The position numbers and the translations under genes were made by a program. A stretch of DNA of 18,942 nt. Origin: a candidate division TA06 bacterium. Lineage in GTDB: Bacteria > Hydrothermota > DG-26 > E44-bin18 > JADFOU01. The stretch lies in NCBI GenBank assembly GCA_022562655.1, contig JADFOU010000007.1, positions 1-18,942 of the forward strand, in the 5' to 3' direction. Below the pieces are notes generated by a model. The model ran no database searches and was not told the origin of the DNA. It worked only from the letters and a program-made list of their open reading frames with translations. Numbering within the stretch: position 1 is the first letter of the stretch; every line of letters starts with the position of its first letter. Shown here piece by piece: positions 13,487-18,942 of this stretch.

Positions 13487-14125
13487 ATGGGTATCGACGT
13501 AAAGATTGAAGATGGCCTCTCAGGTCAGACAGCCAGAATTGATAATGATGGCAATTTAAACGTATCCATCAAAGGCGGGGCTCTTGAACCAGTAGGGAGT
13601 CAAAGTAAGTTCATTTTTTTCAGTGCCCTTCTTGGAACCACTGGTGGTAATTCAGGGATTACCAACATGGCTGTTAATGGTTCATCAACTCCAGTGAAGT
13701 TCTTCATAGGAGCTGACCCAGATCACGACATCTTCCTCCAGACTATTCAGATTGTCATCTCAGACGGATCACTTTCACATTCTAAATTCGGAGCCATTTC
13801 ATCTTTATCTGTTGGATGGGACTTGGAAGTAACTGAGGCAGGGATAACCGATTTCCTTATCGAAAAAGCCCAGTCCAACGGAGAAGTAATCACCCGTTCT
13901 GGCATGGTAGACTGGTTTGGTAACTCCACATCAGTCTCTATAATCCCTAATTTCAGTGGGTCAGATGACGCTTTGATCGTAACGATCCCAGCCCATCTCT
14001 TTGTTCCAGGGGGAATCAGGCTCGGAAGAGGAATCGTCAACGAAATATTTGCCACCGTAAATGATAACCTGACCTCTCTCGCGTCTATGGAAGTGAGGGT
14101 ATTTGGTTACAGGCAGGTGAGCTGA
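13487..14125 (+). CDS. Beta-rich virion-like protein C of a tagged trio
   Basis: This 212-residue protein is the third member with the tag (VKIEDGLSGQTARIDNDGNLNV). Its body is longer and again strand-rich (FIFFSALLGTTGGNSGI, FFIGADPDHDIFLQTIQIVIS, DDALIVTIPAHLFVPGGIRLG, MEVRVFGYRQVS). The gap to protein B is 3 nt, and the stop shares a base with the next ATG (TGATG). The IQIVIS and YGADPDHD-type loops have no known catalytic meaning. The ribosome site is weak, so it may rely on coupling to B. I infer the same structural class as A and B. Confidence 0.6.
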   Translation: MGIDVKIEDGLSGQTARIDNDGNLNVSIKGGALEPVGSQSKFIFFSALLGTTGGNSGITNMAVNGSSTPVKFFIGADPDHDIFLQTIQIVISDGSLSHSKFGAISSLSVGWDLEVTEAGITDFLIEKAQSNGEVITRSGMVDWFGNSTSVSIIPNFSGSDDALIVTIPAHLFVPGGIRLGRGIVNEIFATVNDNLTSLASMEVRVFGYRQVS

Positions 14126-14517
14126 TGGCACGAATACTCGACAAATACTACGAAGCTGATGATGTGTCTGTAGCATCAGGAACACCACTCTCGCCTGGAG
14201 AGAAATCAAGAGACATCGTTGTTCCTAACGAGGAAATATGGGAGATCACCGCTTTTGGTGGTTCTTCAGACTTTGATTGTGCAGAGGTCATCTTGCTCTA
14301 TTCTGAGGATGGAACAAACTTCATACATCCTTACGACGATCAGGCATCTAATAACCGTGTCAGAAAACTACACATGAAGGCTGGAACTCCTGGGGAGATA
14401 CCATTATTGCTCAAGATCATAGGTGATGGCACAAAGAAGATCCGGCTCTTGGCGAGGAACTACAACACTTCCGAGACTATTGAAGTGGTTTTATGGATCA
14501 GGGGGAATCTATTCTGA
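14125..14517 (+). CDS. Beta-rich structural-like protein
   Basis: This 130-residue protein starts in a TGATG overlap with protein C. It lacks the DGxxG tag but has a similar strand-rich look: VPNEEIWEITAFGGSSDFDCAEVILLYSEDGTNF, LLLKIIGDGTKKIRLLARNY and IEVVLWIRG. The pattern of a short N-terminal arm and then 7-8 strands is common in capsid decoration or connector proteins. Its stop shares a base with the next ATG in the same way. I recognise no precise family. Context places it with the virion proteins. Confidence 0.55.
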   Translation: MARILDKYYEADDVSVASGTPLSPGEKSRDIVVPNEEIWEITAFGGSSDFDCAEVILLYSEDGTNFIHPYDDQASNNRVRKLHMKAGTPGEIPLLLKIIGDGTKKIRLLARNYNTSETIEVVLWIRGNLF

Positions 14518-14741
14518 TGGCAACGATTCAAGAGATCAAGGATGCAATAAAAGCGAACCCGAACCATCTTGCGCTCTTCGAGAACGTGAGGAGACTCAGC
14601 TCAACCATCGCGATCATCACCCTCGAATACTGGAATAGTGTGGGGAATGACAAGGCCGTTGGCTACGTCAAGAAGTATATCGTGACTGGCTACGCCACCG
14701 AATCCGAGAACTGCTACGAGGGAAGGATAGAACCTGTTTGA
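14517..14741 (+). CDS. 74-residue protein, function unknown
   Basis: I choose ATG 14517, which overlaps the previous stop as TGATG, over an upstream in-frame ATG at 14493 that would lengthen the overlap. The product starts MATIQEIKDAIKANPNHLALFENVRRL, then AIITLEYWNSVGNDKAVGYVKKYI, and ends CYEGRIEPV. It looks mostly helical. It is the last gene before a 52-nt gap with a promoter. A role as a small connector or virion protein is possible from position only. Confidence 0.5.
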   Translation: MATIQEIKDAIKANPNHLALFENVRRLSSTIAIITLEYWNSVGNDKAVGYVKKYIVTGYATESENCYEGRIEPV

Positions 14742-14763
14742 CATGCCTCAAGCTGAGTGAAGA

Positions 14764-14773
14764 TTTTTATATA
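14764..14773 (+). promoter_or_regulatory. TATA box for gp10-like gene
   Basis: TTTTTATATA in the 52-nt gap between 14741 and 14794 is centred about 25 nt before ATG 14794, again without a Shine-Dalgarno site, so a leaderless start is expected. An ATG at 14783 opens only an eight-codon frame. The rest of the gap shows nothing else. Confidence 0.6.
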
Positions 14774-14793
14774 TCAGTTCCCATGGATACTAT

Positions 14794-15276
14794 ATGGTTC
14801 GCAGATTAATTGACCTCAGAAAATTTGATGATGTAGAGGATGTCCGCAAGTGGTCCGAGGAGATCATGCAATTCATCTGGGCAGAGAGCCAGCAGAATCT
14901 CACCAAGGAAGTCCCGACCAATGCAATAAGATCTTCCAGCAAACAGATGGCTGCAATCACTGACACCGGCGCACTCCTGGGATCCGCAGATCCTCCAATC
15001 TGGGATGGGAACACCCTCCGACTCATTTACGATGCACCGTATGCCCTATTTGTAGAGTACGGCACAGATCCACACCCAGTAAGTGCGGAAGGATGGCAAG
15101 CTATCCGAAAGTGGGTAGGCCGAAAGCTCAGGCTCAAAGGTAAAAAAGCAGATCGTGCCACCGATTCAATCGTATGGAAGATCCGTAAACTTGGATCACA
15201 ACCCCGTCCCTTCCTCCGCCCTGCAATCCACGCAGCAATCAGAAAGTTCAATTTAAAGATCAGAGGACCAGATTAA
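14794..15276 (+). CDS. HK97-gp10-like neck/tail-completion protein
   Basis: This 160-residue protein matches the HK97 gp10-like pattern. The YDAPYALFVEYGTDPH segment (79-94) holds the hallmark VEYGT. After it come WQAIRKWVGRKLRLKGKKADRA, then a helix with KIRKLGSQPRPFLRPA (130-144), where PFLRPA is the second hallmark. Such proteins sit at the head-tail interface or at the tail completion end. The gene is leaderless from a TATA box. Its last 13 codons (AIRKFNLKIRGPD and stop) are found again, with different codons, 618 nt downstream after the HNH gene, so the original 3' end has been replaced. It lies before rather than after the capsid gene, which is unusual for HK97-type maps. Confidence 0.8.
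   Translation: MVRRLIDLRKFDDVEDVRKWSEEIMQFIWAESQQNLTKEVPTNAIRSSSKQMAAITDTGALLGSADPPIWDGNTLRLIYDAPYALFVEYGTDPHPVSAEGWQAIRKWVGRKLRLKGKKADRATDSIVWKIRKLGSQPRPFLRPAIHAAIRKFNLKIRGPD
15235..15276 (+). repeat. Recoded 3' end of gp10-like gene, copy 1
   Basis: The 42 nt here encode AIRKFNLKIRGPD-stop in frame with the gp10-like gene. The copy at 15853-15894 encodes AIRKFKLKIRGPD-stop. By my alignment 31 of 42 bases agree. Ten of 14 codons differ, yet only one residue changes. Copy 1 uses AT-rich codons (AAT TTA, AGA GGA), while copy 2 uses the GC-richer codons of the viral backbone. This marks the left edge of the inserted endonuclease cassette. Confidence 0.75.
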
Positions 15277-15291
15277 TATTTAAATTTAAAT
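15277..15291 (+). promoter_or_regulatory. Double TTTAAA promoter of HNH gene
   Basis: Two TTTAAA boxes at 15279-15284 and 15285-15290 directly follow the gp10-like stop. The second is centred about 26 nt before ATG 15314, the same spacing as at 12036 and 14794. The ATG codons at 15296 and 15299 are too close to be transcribed from it, so it points to 15314 as the start. Confidence 0.55.
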
Positions 15292-15313
15292 ATCAATGAT
15301 GATTACCCATATC

Positions 15314-15874
15314 ATGGGTCATTCAGAGAAGACAAAGGCAATTCTAAGAGAGAGAGCCTTGGAACAATTTAGGACAAAAGGCCATCCTCGTCTTGGGGCT
15401 GTTTTGAGTGAAGAACATAAGCGGAAAATCAGCGAATCTGTAAAAAAGAACTGGGCTGGTGGATACCCTAAGGGAAAATCAAATCCAAAGCTCTCAGAAG
15501 TCCGTAAGAAGATGTACCGGGAAGGAAAACCAATGGGTGTTTTCAAGAAGGGGAACCAGTATTGGGATAATGAGAATACAAAAAAGACACAATTCAAACC
15601 TTTAGATGGCCATCCAGAATGGAAAGGGGGTTCTTCTTTCAAACCCTACCCCAAAGAGTTCTCCGTGAGATTGAAAAAGAAGATTTTGAAACTACACAAC
15701 TATTCCTGTTCTACTTGTGGGCATGATGGTAAGGAAAGAAGACTTGAGGTTCACCATAAGGATAAAGATAAAACAAACAACAAAGAATCTAACCTAACTG
15801 TTCTCTGTCGGACTTGTCACAACAAGCTCCATAAATTTGGAAAATACAAAAGGCGATCCGAAAATTCAAGCTGA
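15314..15874 (+). CDS. NUMOD/HNH homing endonuclease
   Basis: With start ATG 15314 this is a 186-residue free-standing endonuclease. ATGs at 15296 and 15299 are in frame but lie only 6-9 nt from the TATA boxes. The N-terminal half carries NUMOD3-type DNA-binding repeats (LSEEHKRKISESVKKNW and NPKLSEVRKKMYREGK). The C-terminal HNH nuclease shows CSTCG, LEVHHKDKD, then NLTVLCRTCHNKLH: two zinc-binding cysteine pairs, the tandem histidines and the Asn of the HNH fold. Codon use is clearly AT-richer than the virus around it. The last residues (after about KRR) are encoded by the old 3' end of the gp10-like gene in another frame. Such enzymes cut unoccupied alleles and spread by repair. The family is secure. 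Confidence 0.88.
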   Translation: MGHSEKTKAILRERALEQFRTKGHPRLGAVLSEEHKRKISESVKKNWAGGYPKGKSNPKLSEVRKKMYREGKPMGVFKKGNQYWDNENTKKTQFKPLDGHPEWKGGSSFKPYPKEFSVRLKKKILKLHNYSCSTCGHDGKERRLEVHHKDKDKTNNKESNLTVLCRTCHNKLHKFGKYKRRSENSS

Positions 15875-15894
15875 AGATTCGGGGCCCAGATTAG
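15853..15894 (+). repeat. Remnant 3' end of gp10-like gene, copy 2
   Basis: Read in the gp10 frame this encodes AIRKFKLKIRGPD followed by TAG, a leftover of the uninterrupted gene. Its first 22 bases are now used in another frame as the last codons of the HNH gene (stop at 15872-15874). Compare copy 1 at 15235-15276. It marks the right edge of the inserted cassette. Confidence 0.75.
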
Positions 15895-15904
15895 AGATTC
15901 TGCA

Positions 15905-15918
15905 AAAATTATTTAAAT
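15905..15918 (+). promoter_or_regulatory. TATA box for protease-scaffold gene
   Basis: AAAATTATTTAAAT between the gp10 remnant and ATG 15944 has TTTAAA centred about 29 nt before the start. No Shine-Dalgarno site is seen between them. It was presumably the intergenic promoter directly after the gp10-like gene before the HNH cassette entered. Confidence 0.6.
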
Positions 15919-15943
15919 CCAGAAATCACAATTTTAAGTATAA

Positions 15944-17158
15944 ATGGCTGAGAATACTTTGAAAACTGCACCTCTGATCTTCAAGATGGAGCGTCCCGCA
16001 CAATTTCCTTTAGATGAAATTCTTGATGATACAAAACGCATAGCTCGTTCTTATATGTCGGCAGAAGCCCGAGATTCGGATGGAGAGATCATCCCGATCT
16101 CAGATTTCCGCAAGACAATGAACACTTATATGATGCGTGGCGGCTTCATAATTGACCAGCACTCAAATCGAGTAATTGGAAAAACACTCAACTGGAAGGA
16201 AAAAGACATAGTAACCAAGAAAGGAGATACGGTTCAAGGGATCATAATCGACTACCAAATCTTCGATGATTATTCTATTGATGACCAAGTCTGGGAAGAG
16301 ATCAAGGACGGAACTCGGAAGGGCTTATCATTCGGCGGAAGAGCACTGAACGATCCAGAAATCAAGATGGATGCTCAATCAGGTGAACTCACGCGCCACT
16401 TAACAGGCATTGAAGCCTACGAAATCTCCTCTGTCACTGAACCCGCGAATCAGTACGCGAAGAATGTGGCTATCAATTATTTAGCAAAAGCGAAGGGGAG
16501 ACATCAGAAAGCACAGTCAACTAAGGCTGACAAAGAAAGGGGGGTAAACAACATGCCAAAGGATACAAAGAAAGATGACATACACGCTCCTGAAGAGGAT
16601 ATGGGTATGGAGTCAGGAATCGAGGAGCGCGTAGGCGCAATCGAGGCCAAATTGGATGAGATCATCTCTTTAATCTCTGCTGAAAAGGGAGAGCATGAAG
16701 ATGAAGAAGAAAAGGTGGATGAAGATAATCACGAAGAAGAGGACGTAGAAATGTCCAAAGAAGCCGACTCTGGTGGAGAAGGCGAACCTGAGATCCAAGG
16801 AATCTCTGGAGAACAGCCTGCGGGTGAGGGCGAAGATGTCGTACTCCCAAAAGCGAACGCTGGAGAGACCGACGAAGATGCCAAAGTCGAAGGAGACGAG
16901 GTAACTGTCATGGAAAAGGCGGTTGAAGCTGTGCTCAAGAAGTACGGATTCACCAAGACGCGAGGCAAGAGGCCCGCAACCGAGCTCAAGAAGAAGGCTC
17001 CCAGGGGAGATCTCGCACTTGACCTCATGAAACAGCTCCGCGAAGGTAAGATCACCAACGCAGAGATGAACAGGGAGATCAAGGATCGGATGGTCTCAGG
17101 CCGACGAGAAAGGATCAAAAATCACCTCGACTCGTTTAAAGCGGAAGGGGAGGAGTAA
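15944..17158 (+). CDS. Prohead protease fused to scaffold domain
   Basis: This 404-residue protein combines a capsid maturation protease with scaffold. Residues about 30-185 fit the HK97/XkdF-like serine protease pattern: ARDSDGEIIPISDFRKTM, GGFIIDQHSNRVIG with the likely catalytic His73, KGLSFGGRAL with the likely nucleophile Ser129, and YEISSVTEPANQYAKNVAI. After a basic hinge, residues 204-404 form a long acidic, probably helical and partly disordered region (many Glu/Asp), ending in basic helices (GRRERIKNHLDSF), as in scaffold proteins. The scaffold would guide shell assembly and then be degraded by the protease. A strong internal ribosome site at codon 204 suggests that scaffold is also made alone. 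The stop lies one base before the capsid gene. Confidence 0.85.
   Translation: MAENTLKTAPLIFKMERPAQFPLDEILDDTKRIARSYMSAEARDSDGEIIPISDFRKTMNTYMMRGGFIIDQHSNRVIGKTLNWKEKDIVTKKGDTVQGIIIDYQIFDDYSIDDQVWEEIKDGTRKGLSFGGRALNDPEIKMDAQSGELTRHLTGIEAYEISSVTEPANQYAKNVAINYLAKAKGRHQKAQSTKADKERGVNNMPKDTKKDDIHAPEEDMGMESGIEERVGAIEAKLDEIISLISAEKGEHEDEEEKVDEDNHEEEDVEMSKEADSGGEGEPEIQGISGEQPAGEGEDVVLPKANAGETDEDAKVEGDEVTVMEKAVEAVLKKYGFTKTRGKRPATELKKKAPRGDLALDLMKQLREGKITNAEMNREIKDRMVSGRRERIKNHLDSFKAEGEE
16539..16555 (+). promoter_or_regulatory. Internal ribosome site for scaffold start
   Basis: GGGGGGTAAACAAC directly precedes an in-frame ATG at 16553. The layout is nearly the same as the confirmed-looking start of the gene at 12902 (GGGGGTAAAACA-ATG). 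A purine run of this strength is not required by the protein sequence (ERGVNN). It sits exactly at the border of protease and scaffold. Confidence 0.65.
16553..17158 (+). CDS. Nested scaffold protein (internal in-frame start)
   Basis: This is a proposed 201-residue product read in the same frame as the protease gene from ATG 16553 (MPKDTKKDDIHAPEEDMGMESG). It is strongly acidic up to about two thirds of its length. It contains a likely helical stretch (IEERVGAIEAKLDEIISLIS) and ends with a basic, helical C-terminus (LMKQLREGKITNAEMNREIKDRMVSGRRERIK) that could contact the major capsid protein. The arrangement matches phage lambda, where scaffold Nu3 is translated from inside the protease gene C. 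The extra copies would set the scaffold-to-protease ratio. Support is the internal ribosome site and the domain border; expression is not shown. Confidence 0.55.
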   Translation: MPKDTKKDDIHAPEEDMGMESGIEERVGAIEAKLDEIISLISAEKGEHEDEEEKVDEDNHEEEDVEMSKEADSGGEGEPEIQGISGEQPAGEGEDVVLPKANAGETDEDAKVEGDEVTVMEKAVEAVLKKYGFTKTRGKRPATELKKKAPRGDLALDLMKQLREGKITNAEMNREIKDRMVSGRRERIKNHLDSFKAEGEE

Positions 17159-17159
17159 G

Positions 17160-18368
17160 ATGACGACTGAAATTATTCGGACAATACAGGATATGGAGAG
17201 GCTCTATTACAGTGCGGCTGGACAGCAACTCCTGGATCCAGATGACCTTAATGCACCATTTATCAGCAAGGCTGACGCACCTGTGCTCACGAGCACAACC
17301 GGTGTCTTCAACGCTGTATTTGGAATGCAAGCATGGGTACAGCTCAATCAGGAAGCAAACACCTTCGGTGCGCTCCCGAAAGCCCCATGGCGTAGAAGCG
17401 GATGGAGAGTAATCTCTGCACGTTCGACGGCATTACCTTTCGGTGGACTTGGAGAGGCAGGAACACTACCTGACTCCGTGAAGCCTACCTTCTCAGAGGT
17501 AAGCACGATTCCGACCACTGTGGCCGTAGTTTTCGAGAACTCAGAGGTTCACGAGTACTTGGCAGCAGACGGCGGAGATGATGTGTATGCTCAGATGCAG
17601 GATCTTAGGACCTACATGGCCGCAGAACACAAGGAGAACATCAACGTCATGCTTAACGGCGACGGCGGAGATGTAACTGCCCCAGACAATTTTGAGTCAG
17701 TGGATCGTATCTTCGGGAGCTTTGCGGAGCTTTCAGCTTTTGAGAGCGACCAGTCGACTTCATACTCTGCGGGAGACTTGGACATCTACGGGCTTGATCG
17801 AGACGCAGGTGCATCCTTCGCGGACGCATTCGTTGATGACGCAGCTCAAGGTGCGCTCAGGGCCCTTACGGATTCAAGGCTTCAGTCCTTGCTCCAGAAC
17901 ACCCTGGCCAACGGAGCTAACCCGAACGGGCAATGGTTCCAGATGGGATACGATTCGTGGAGTGCAGTCAACCAACTCTACGAGCCACAAGTTCGCTACA
18001 ACTTACTGGGTTCGTCCCAGATCAAAGTTGGCGTGAACGGTATCGAGACCCAGGATGGAGTCGGTGTCGGTCTGAATGTAGCGACTTTGTTCGCTCCTGC
18101 ACGACCAGTCATCCAGTCCAAGGATACGTTAGTCGACACTGGTGGAATCTCACGAATCTACCTGTACGACACCTCGAATCCAGAGGGATACGACTACCCA
18201 AGACTCTACTTCAAGATTGCGAAACCCACGCAGTACTTCGAGGCAGGGATCAACCAGGGTACTCCTTTCGCGGTGAACAAGTTCTCCAACAAGGGTATGT
18301 ACCGAACGATGGGAGAGGTCATCTGTAGCTTCTTCGCAGTGCAGGGTAAGTTGAGGGATCTGAAATAG
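17160..18368 (+). CDS. Major capsid protein (HK97-fold, probable)
   Basis: This 402-residue protein directly follows the protease-scaffold gene, with GGGGAGGA 5 nt before its ATG, a very strong site expected for the most abundant virion protein. The N-terminal 50 residues are helical. Then comes a segment typical of HK97-fold shells (VFNAVFGMQAWVQLNQEANTFGALPKAPWRRSGWRV). It continues with the E-loop-like PFGGLGEAGTLPDSVKPTFSEVSTIPTTVAVVFENSEV and a long helix rich in Ala, Gln and Glu (MQDLRTYMAAEHKENINVML). The Asp/Gly/Ser-rich middle is probably surface-exposed. The acidic composition and length suit archaeal tailed-virus capsid proteins. Codons are GC-richer and more optimal than in the cassette upstream. 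The call rests mainly on position and overall pattern. Confidence 0.8.
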   Translation: MTTEIIRTIQDMERLYYSAAGQQLLDPDDLNAPFISKADAPVLTSTTGVFNAVFGMQAWVQLNQEANTFGALPKAPWRRSGWRVISARSTALPFGGLGEAGTLPDSVKPTFSEVSTIPTTVAVVFENSEVHEYLAADGGDDVYAQMQDLRTYMAAEHKENINVMLNGDGGDVTAPDNFESVDRIFGSFAELSAFESDQSTSYSAGDLDIYGLDRDAGASFADAFVDDAAQGALRALTDSRLQSLLQNTLANGANPNGQWFQMGYDSWSAVNQLYEPQVRYNLLGSSQIKVGVNGIETQDGVGVGLNVATLFAPARPVIQSKDTLVDTGGISRIYLYDTSNPEGYDYPRLYFKIAKPTQYFEAGINQGTPFAVNKFSNKGMYRTMGEVICSFFAVQGKLRDLK

Positions 18369-18376
18369 ATCCTTCA

Positions 18377-18390
18377 GTTTCCTTTTTTCC
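18377..18390 (+). terminator. T-rich tract after capsid gene
   Basis: GTTTCCTTTTTTCC lies in the 34-nt gap between the capsid stop and ATG 18403. Archaeal termination occurs at T-rich tracts on the coding strand without a hairpin, so this could attenuate transcription after the capsid gene. AGGGGAAT directly after it is the ribosome site of the next gene. Confidence 0.4.
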
Positions 18391-18402
18391 AGGGGAATAC
18401 CA

Positions 18403-18795
18403 ATGACAAAACTCATCTGCAAAACATTCGGATCGCTTTTAGCGAATAAGTACAGGACTCCAAGCGGGAACGAGTATCTTTTCCGCCGGGGGATCCCCAC
18501 TAACGTCAAGAACAAGGCTGACGTGGAGTACTTCCTTCGCTCAGGGAACTACGAAAAGGCCGGGGCAGTGGCGAAAGCCGTTAAAGCTGTCAAGGTAGCT
18601 GTCGGGATCCCTGTTGAGAGCACCGAAGTGAAGGCTCTTACCAAGGTGGAGATCTATGATCTCAACAAGAAAGAGCAGCGAGTTCTCATCAAGAAACTCG
18701 GTGGAATGAACGCGAGGGTTCCTACTCTGGAGAAAGACCGGGTGAAGGAAATCCTTCGCCTACAAGGAAACGAAGAAAAAGAGGTGACTGAATAA
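18403..18795 (+). CDS. Small post-capsid protein, SAP/HeH-like end
   Basis: This 130-residue protein follows the major capsid gene. The first part (MTKLICKTFGSLLANKYRTPSGNEYLFRRGIPTNVKNKADVEYFL) resembles short phage proteins found after capsid genes, which carry a small beta domain and a DVxxFL helix. The last 45 residues (VEIYDLNKKEQRVLIKKLGGMNARVPTLEKDRVKEILRLQ) look like a helix-extended-helix SAP/HeH fold, frequent at the ends of head-tail connector or capsid-associated proteins. AGGGGAAT precedes the ATG. The stop shares a base with the next start (TAATG). A head-joining or capsid-associated role is likely from position; the exact family is uncertain. Confidence 0.6.
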   Translation: MTKLICKTFGSLLANKYRTPSGNEYLFRRGIPTNVKNKADVEYFLRSGNYEKAGAVAKAVKAVKVAVGIPVESTEVKALTKVEIYDLNKKEQRVLIKKLGGMNARVPTLEKDRVKEILRLQGNEEKEVTE

Positions 18796-18942
18796 TGGTT
18801 TTTGTATCAAATGAAACGGATCGCGGTGTGAGGGGAAACAAGCGAGTCGTAAGTGGGACCTACACTAATACTGGTGGATCCACAGGCGGCGAAATTGTGA
18901 CCGGACTCAGGCGCATCGAACACCTTTCACTGACCCAGACTG
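18795..18942 (+). CDS. Start of virion-like protein, runs off window
   Basis: An ATG in a TAATG overlap opens a frame that stays open to the end of the window: MVFVSNETDRGVRGNKRVVS, then GTYTNTGGSTGGEIVTGLRRIEHLSLTQT. The TGGEI.TGL...EH...Q pattern with many Thr and Gly is typical of small beta-barrel phage proteins encoded just after the capsid genes. The product cannot be named from 49 residues. It overlaps the preceding gene in the coupled style used throughout this genome. Confidence 0.55.
   Translation, partial: MVFVSNETDRGVRGNKRVVSGTYTNTGGSTGGEIVTGLRRIEHLSLTQT

Noticed and set aside
15296..15313. ATG ATG at 15296/15299 as start of the HNH gene
   Set aside because: It is only a few bases after the TATA boxes and upstream of the expected transcription start. 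ATG 15314 fits the spacing used by the other leaderless genes.
1..18942. CRISPR array, tRNA or rRNA gene, integrase, attachment site
   Set aside because: I looked for regular spaced repeats, tRNA-like arms with CCA ends and tyrosine/serine recombinase motifs and saw none. Without a covariance-model search a degenerate tRNA cannot be fully excluded.

Overview
The window reads as part of the genome of a tailed virus (Caudoviricetes, HK97-type capsid) that probably infects an archaeon. The virus assignment rests on an ordered packaging and head module: small terminase, large terminase, portal, MuF-type head protein, HK97-gp10-like neck/tail protein, prohead protease with scaffold, and major capsid protein. 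The archaeal assignment rests on TATA-like AT-rich boxes (TTTAAA or TTTTTATATA) about 25-30 nt before several start codons that lack a Shine-Dalgarno site, which is the layout of leaderless archaeal transcripts, together with GGTGA/GGAGG-type ribosome sites elsewhere. I cannot name the host. A methanogen-like euryarchaeon is a guess only.

Layout. (1) Positions 1 to about 165 are GC-rich, unlike the rest. On the minus strand they encode a piece of a uroporphyrinogen decarboxylase/MtaA-like methyltransferase. This abuts, without its own start, the 3' part of a plus-strand radical-SAM gene resembling QueE (deazaguanine synthesis). The junction may be an assembly chimera. (2) From 627 to 5404 there is a chain of about 16 small genes, nearly all joined by ATGA-type overlaps. 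Several encode small zinc-ribbon proteins, and one is the likely small terminase subunit. (3) From 5455 to 11998 lie the large terminase, an 874-residue portal and an 867-residue MuF protein. (4) From 12036 to 14741 is a cassette of small, mostly beta-rich proteins of different base composition. Three of them share the same N-terminal tag. (5) From 14794 to 15894 an HK97-gp10-like gene is followed by an inserted NUMOD/HNH endonuclease. The insertion left two differently coded copies of the last 13 codons of the gp10-like gene. (6) From 15944 to the end are the prohead protease-scaffold gene with a well-supported internal start, the major capsid protein, a small downstream protein, and the start of another structural gene. 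All recognisable genes except the fragment at 1-165 run on the plus strand.

Most notable content. The portal carries a complete-looking RelA/SpoT-type nucleotidyltransferase domain at its C-terminus. The next gene, the MuF protein, carries an ADP-ribosyltransferase-like domain and an uncharacterised SFLV/KYNQDS domain. In both proteins a short GESAP...GPxGGxFY module marks the join between structural and extra domains. This looks like a virion-borne effector arrangement built into the head proteins: alarmone-type and ADP-ribosyl-type chemistry placed inside the capsid, close to the DNA exit. The domain calls come from motif reading only. Nothing here was run against a database.
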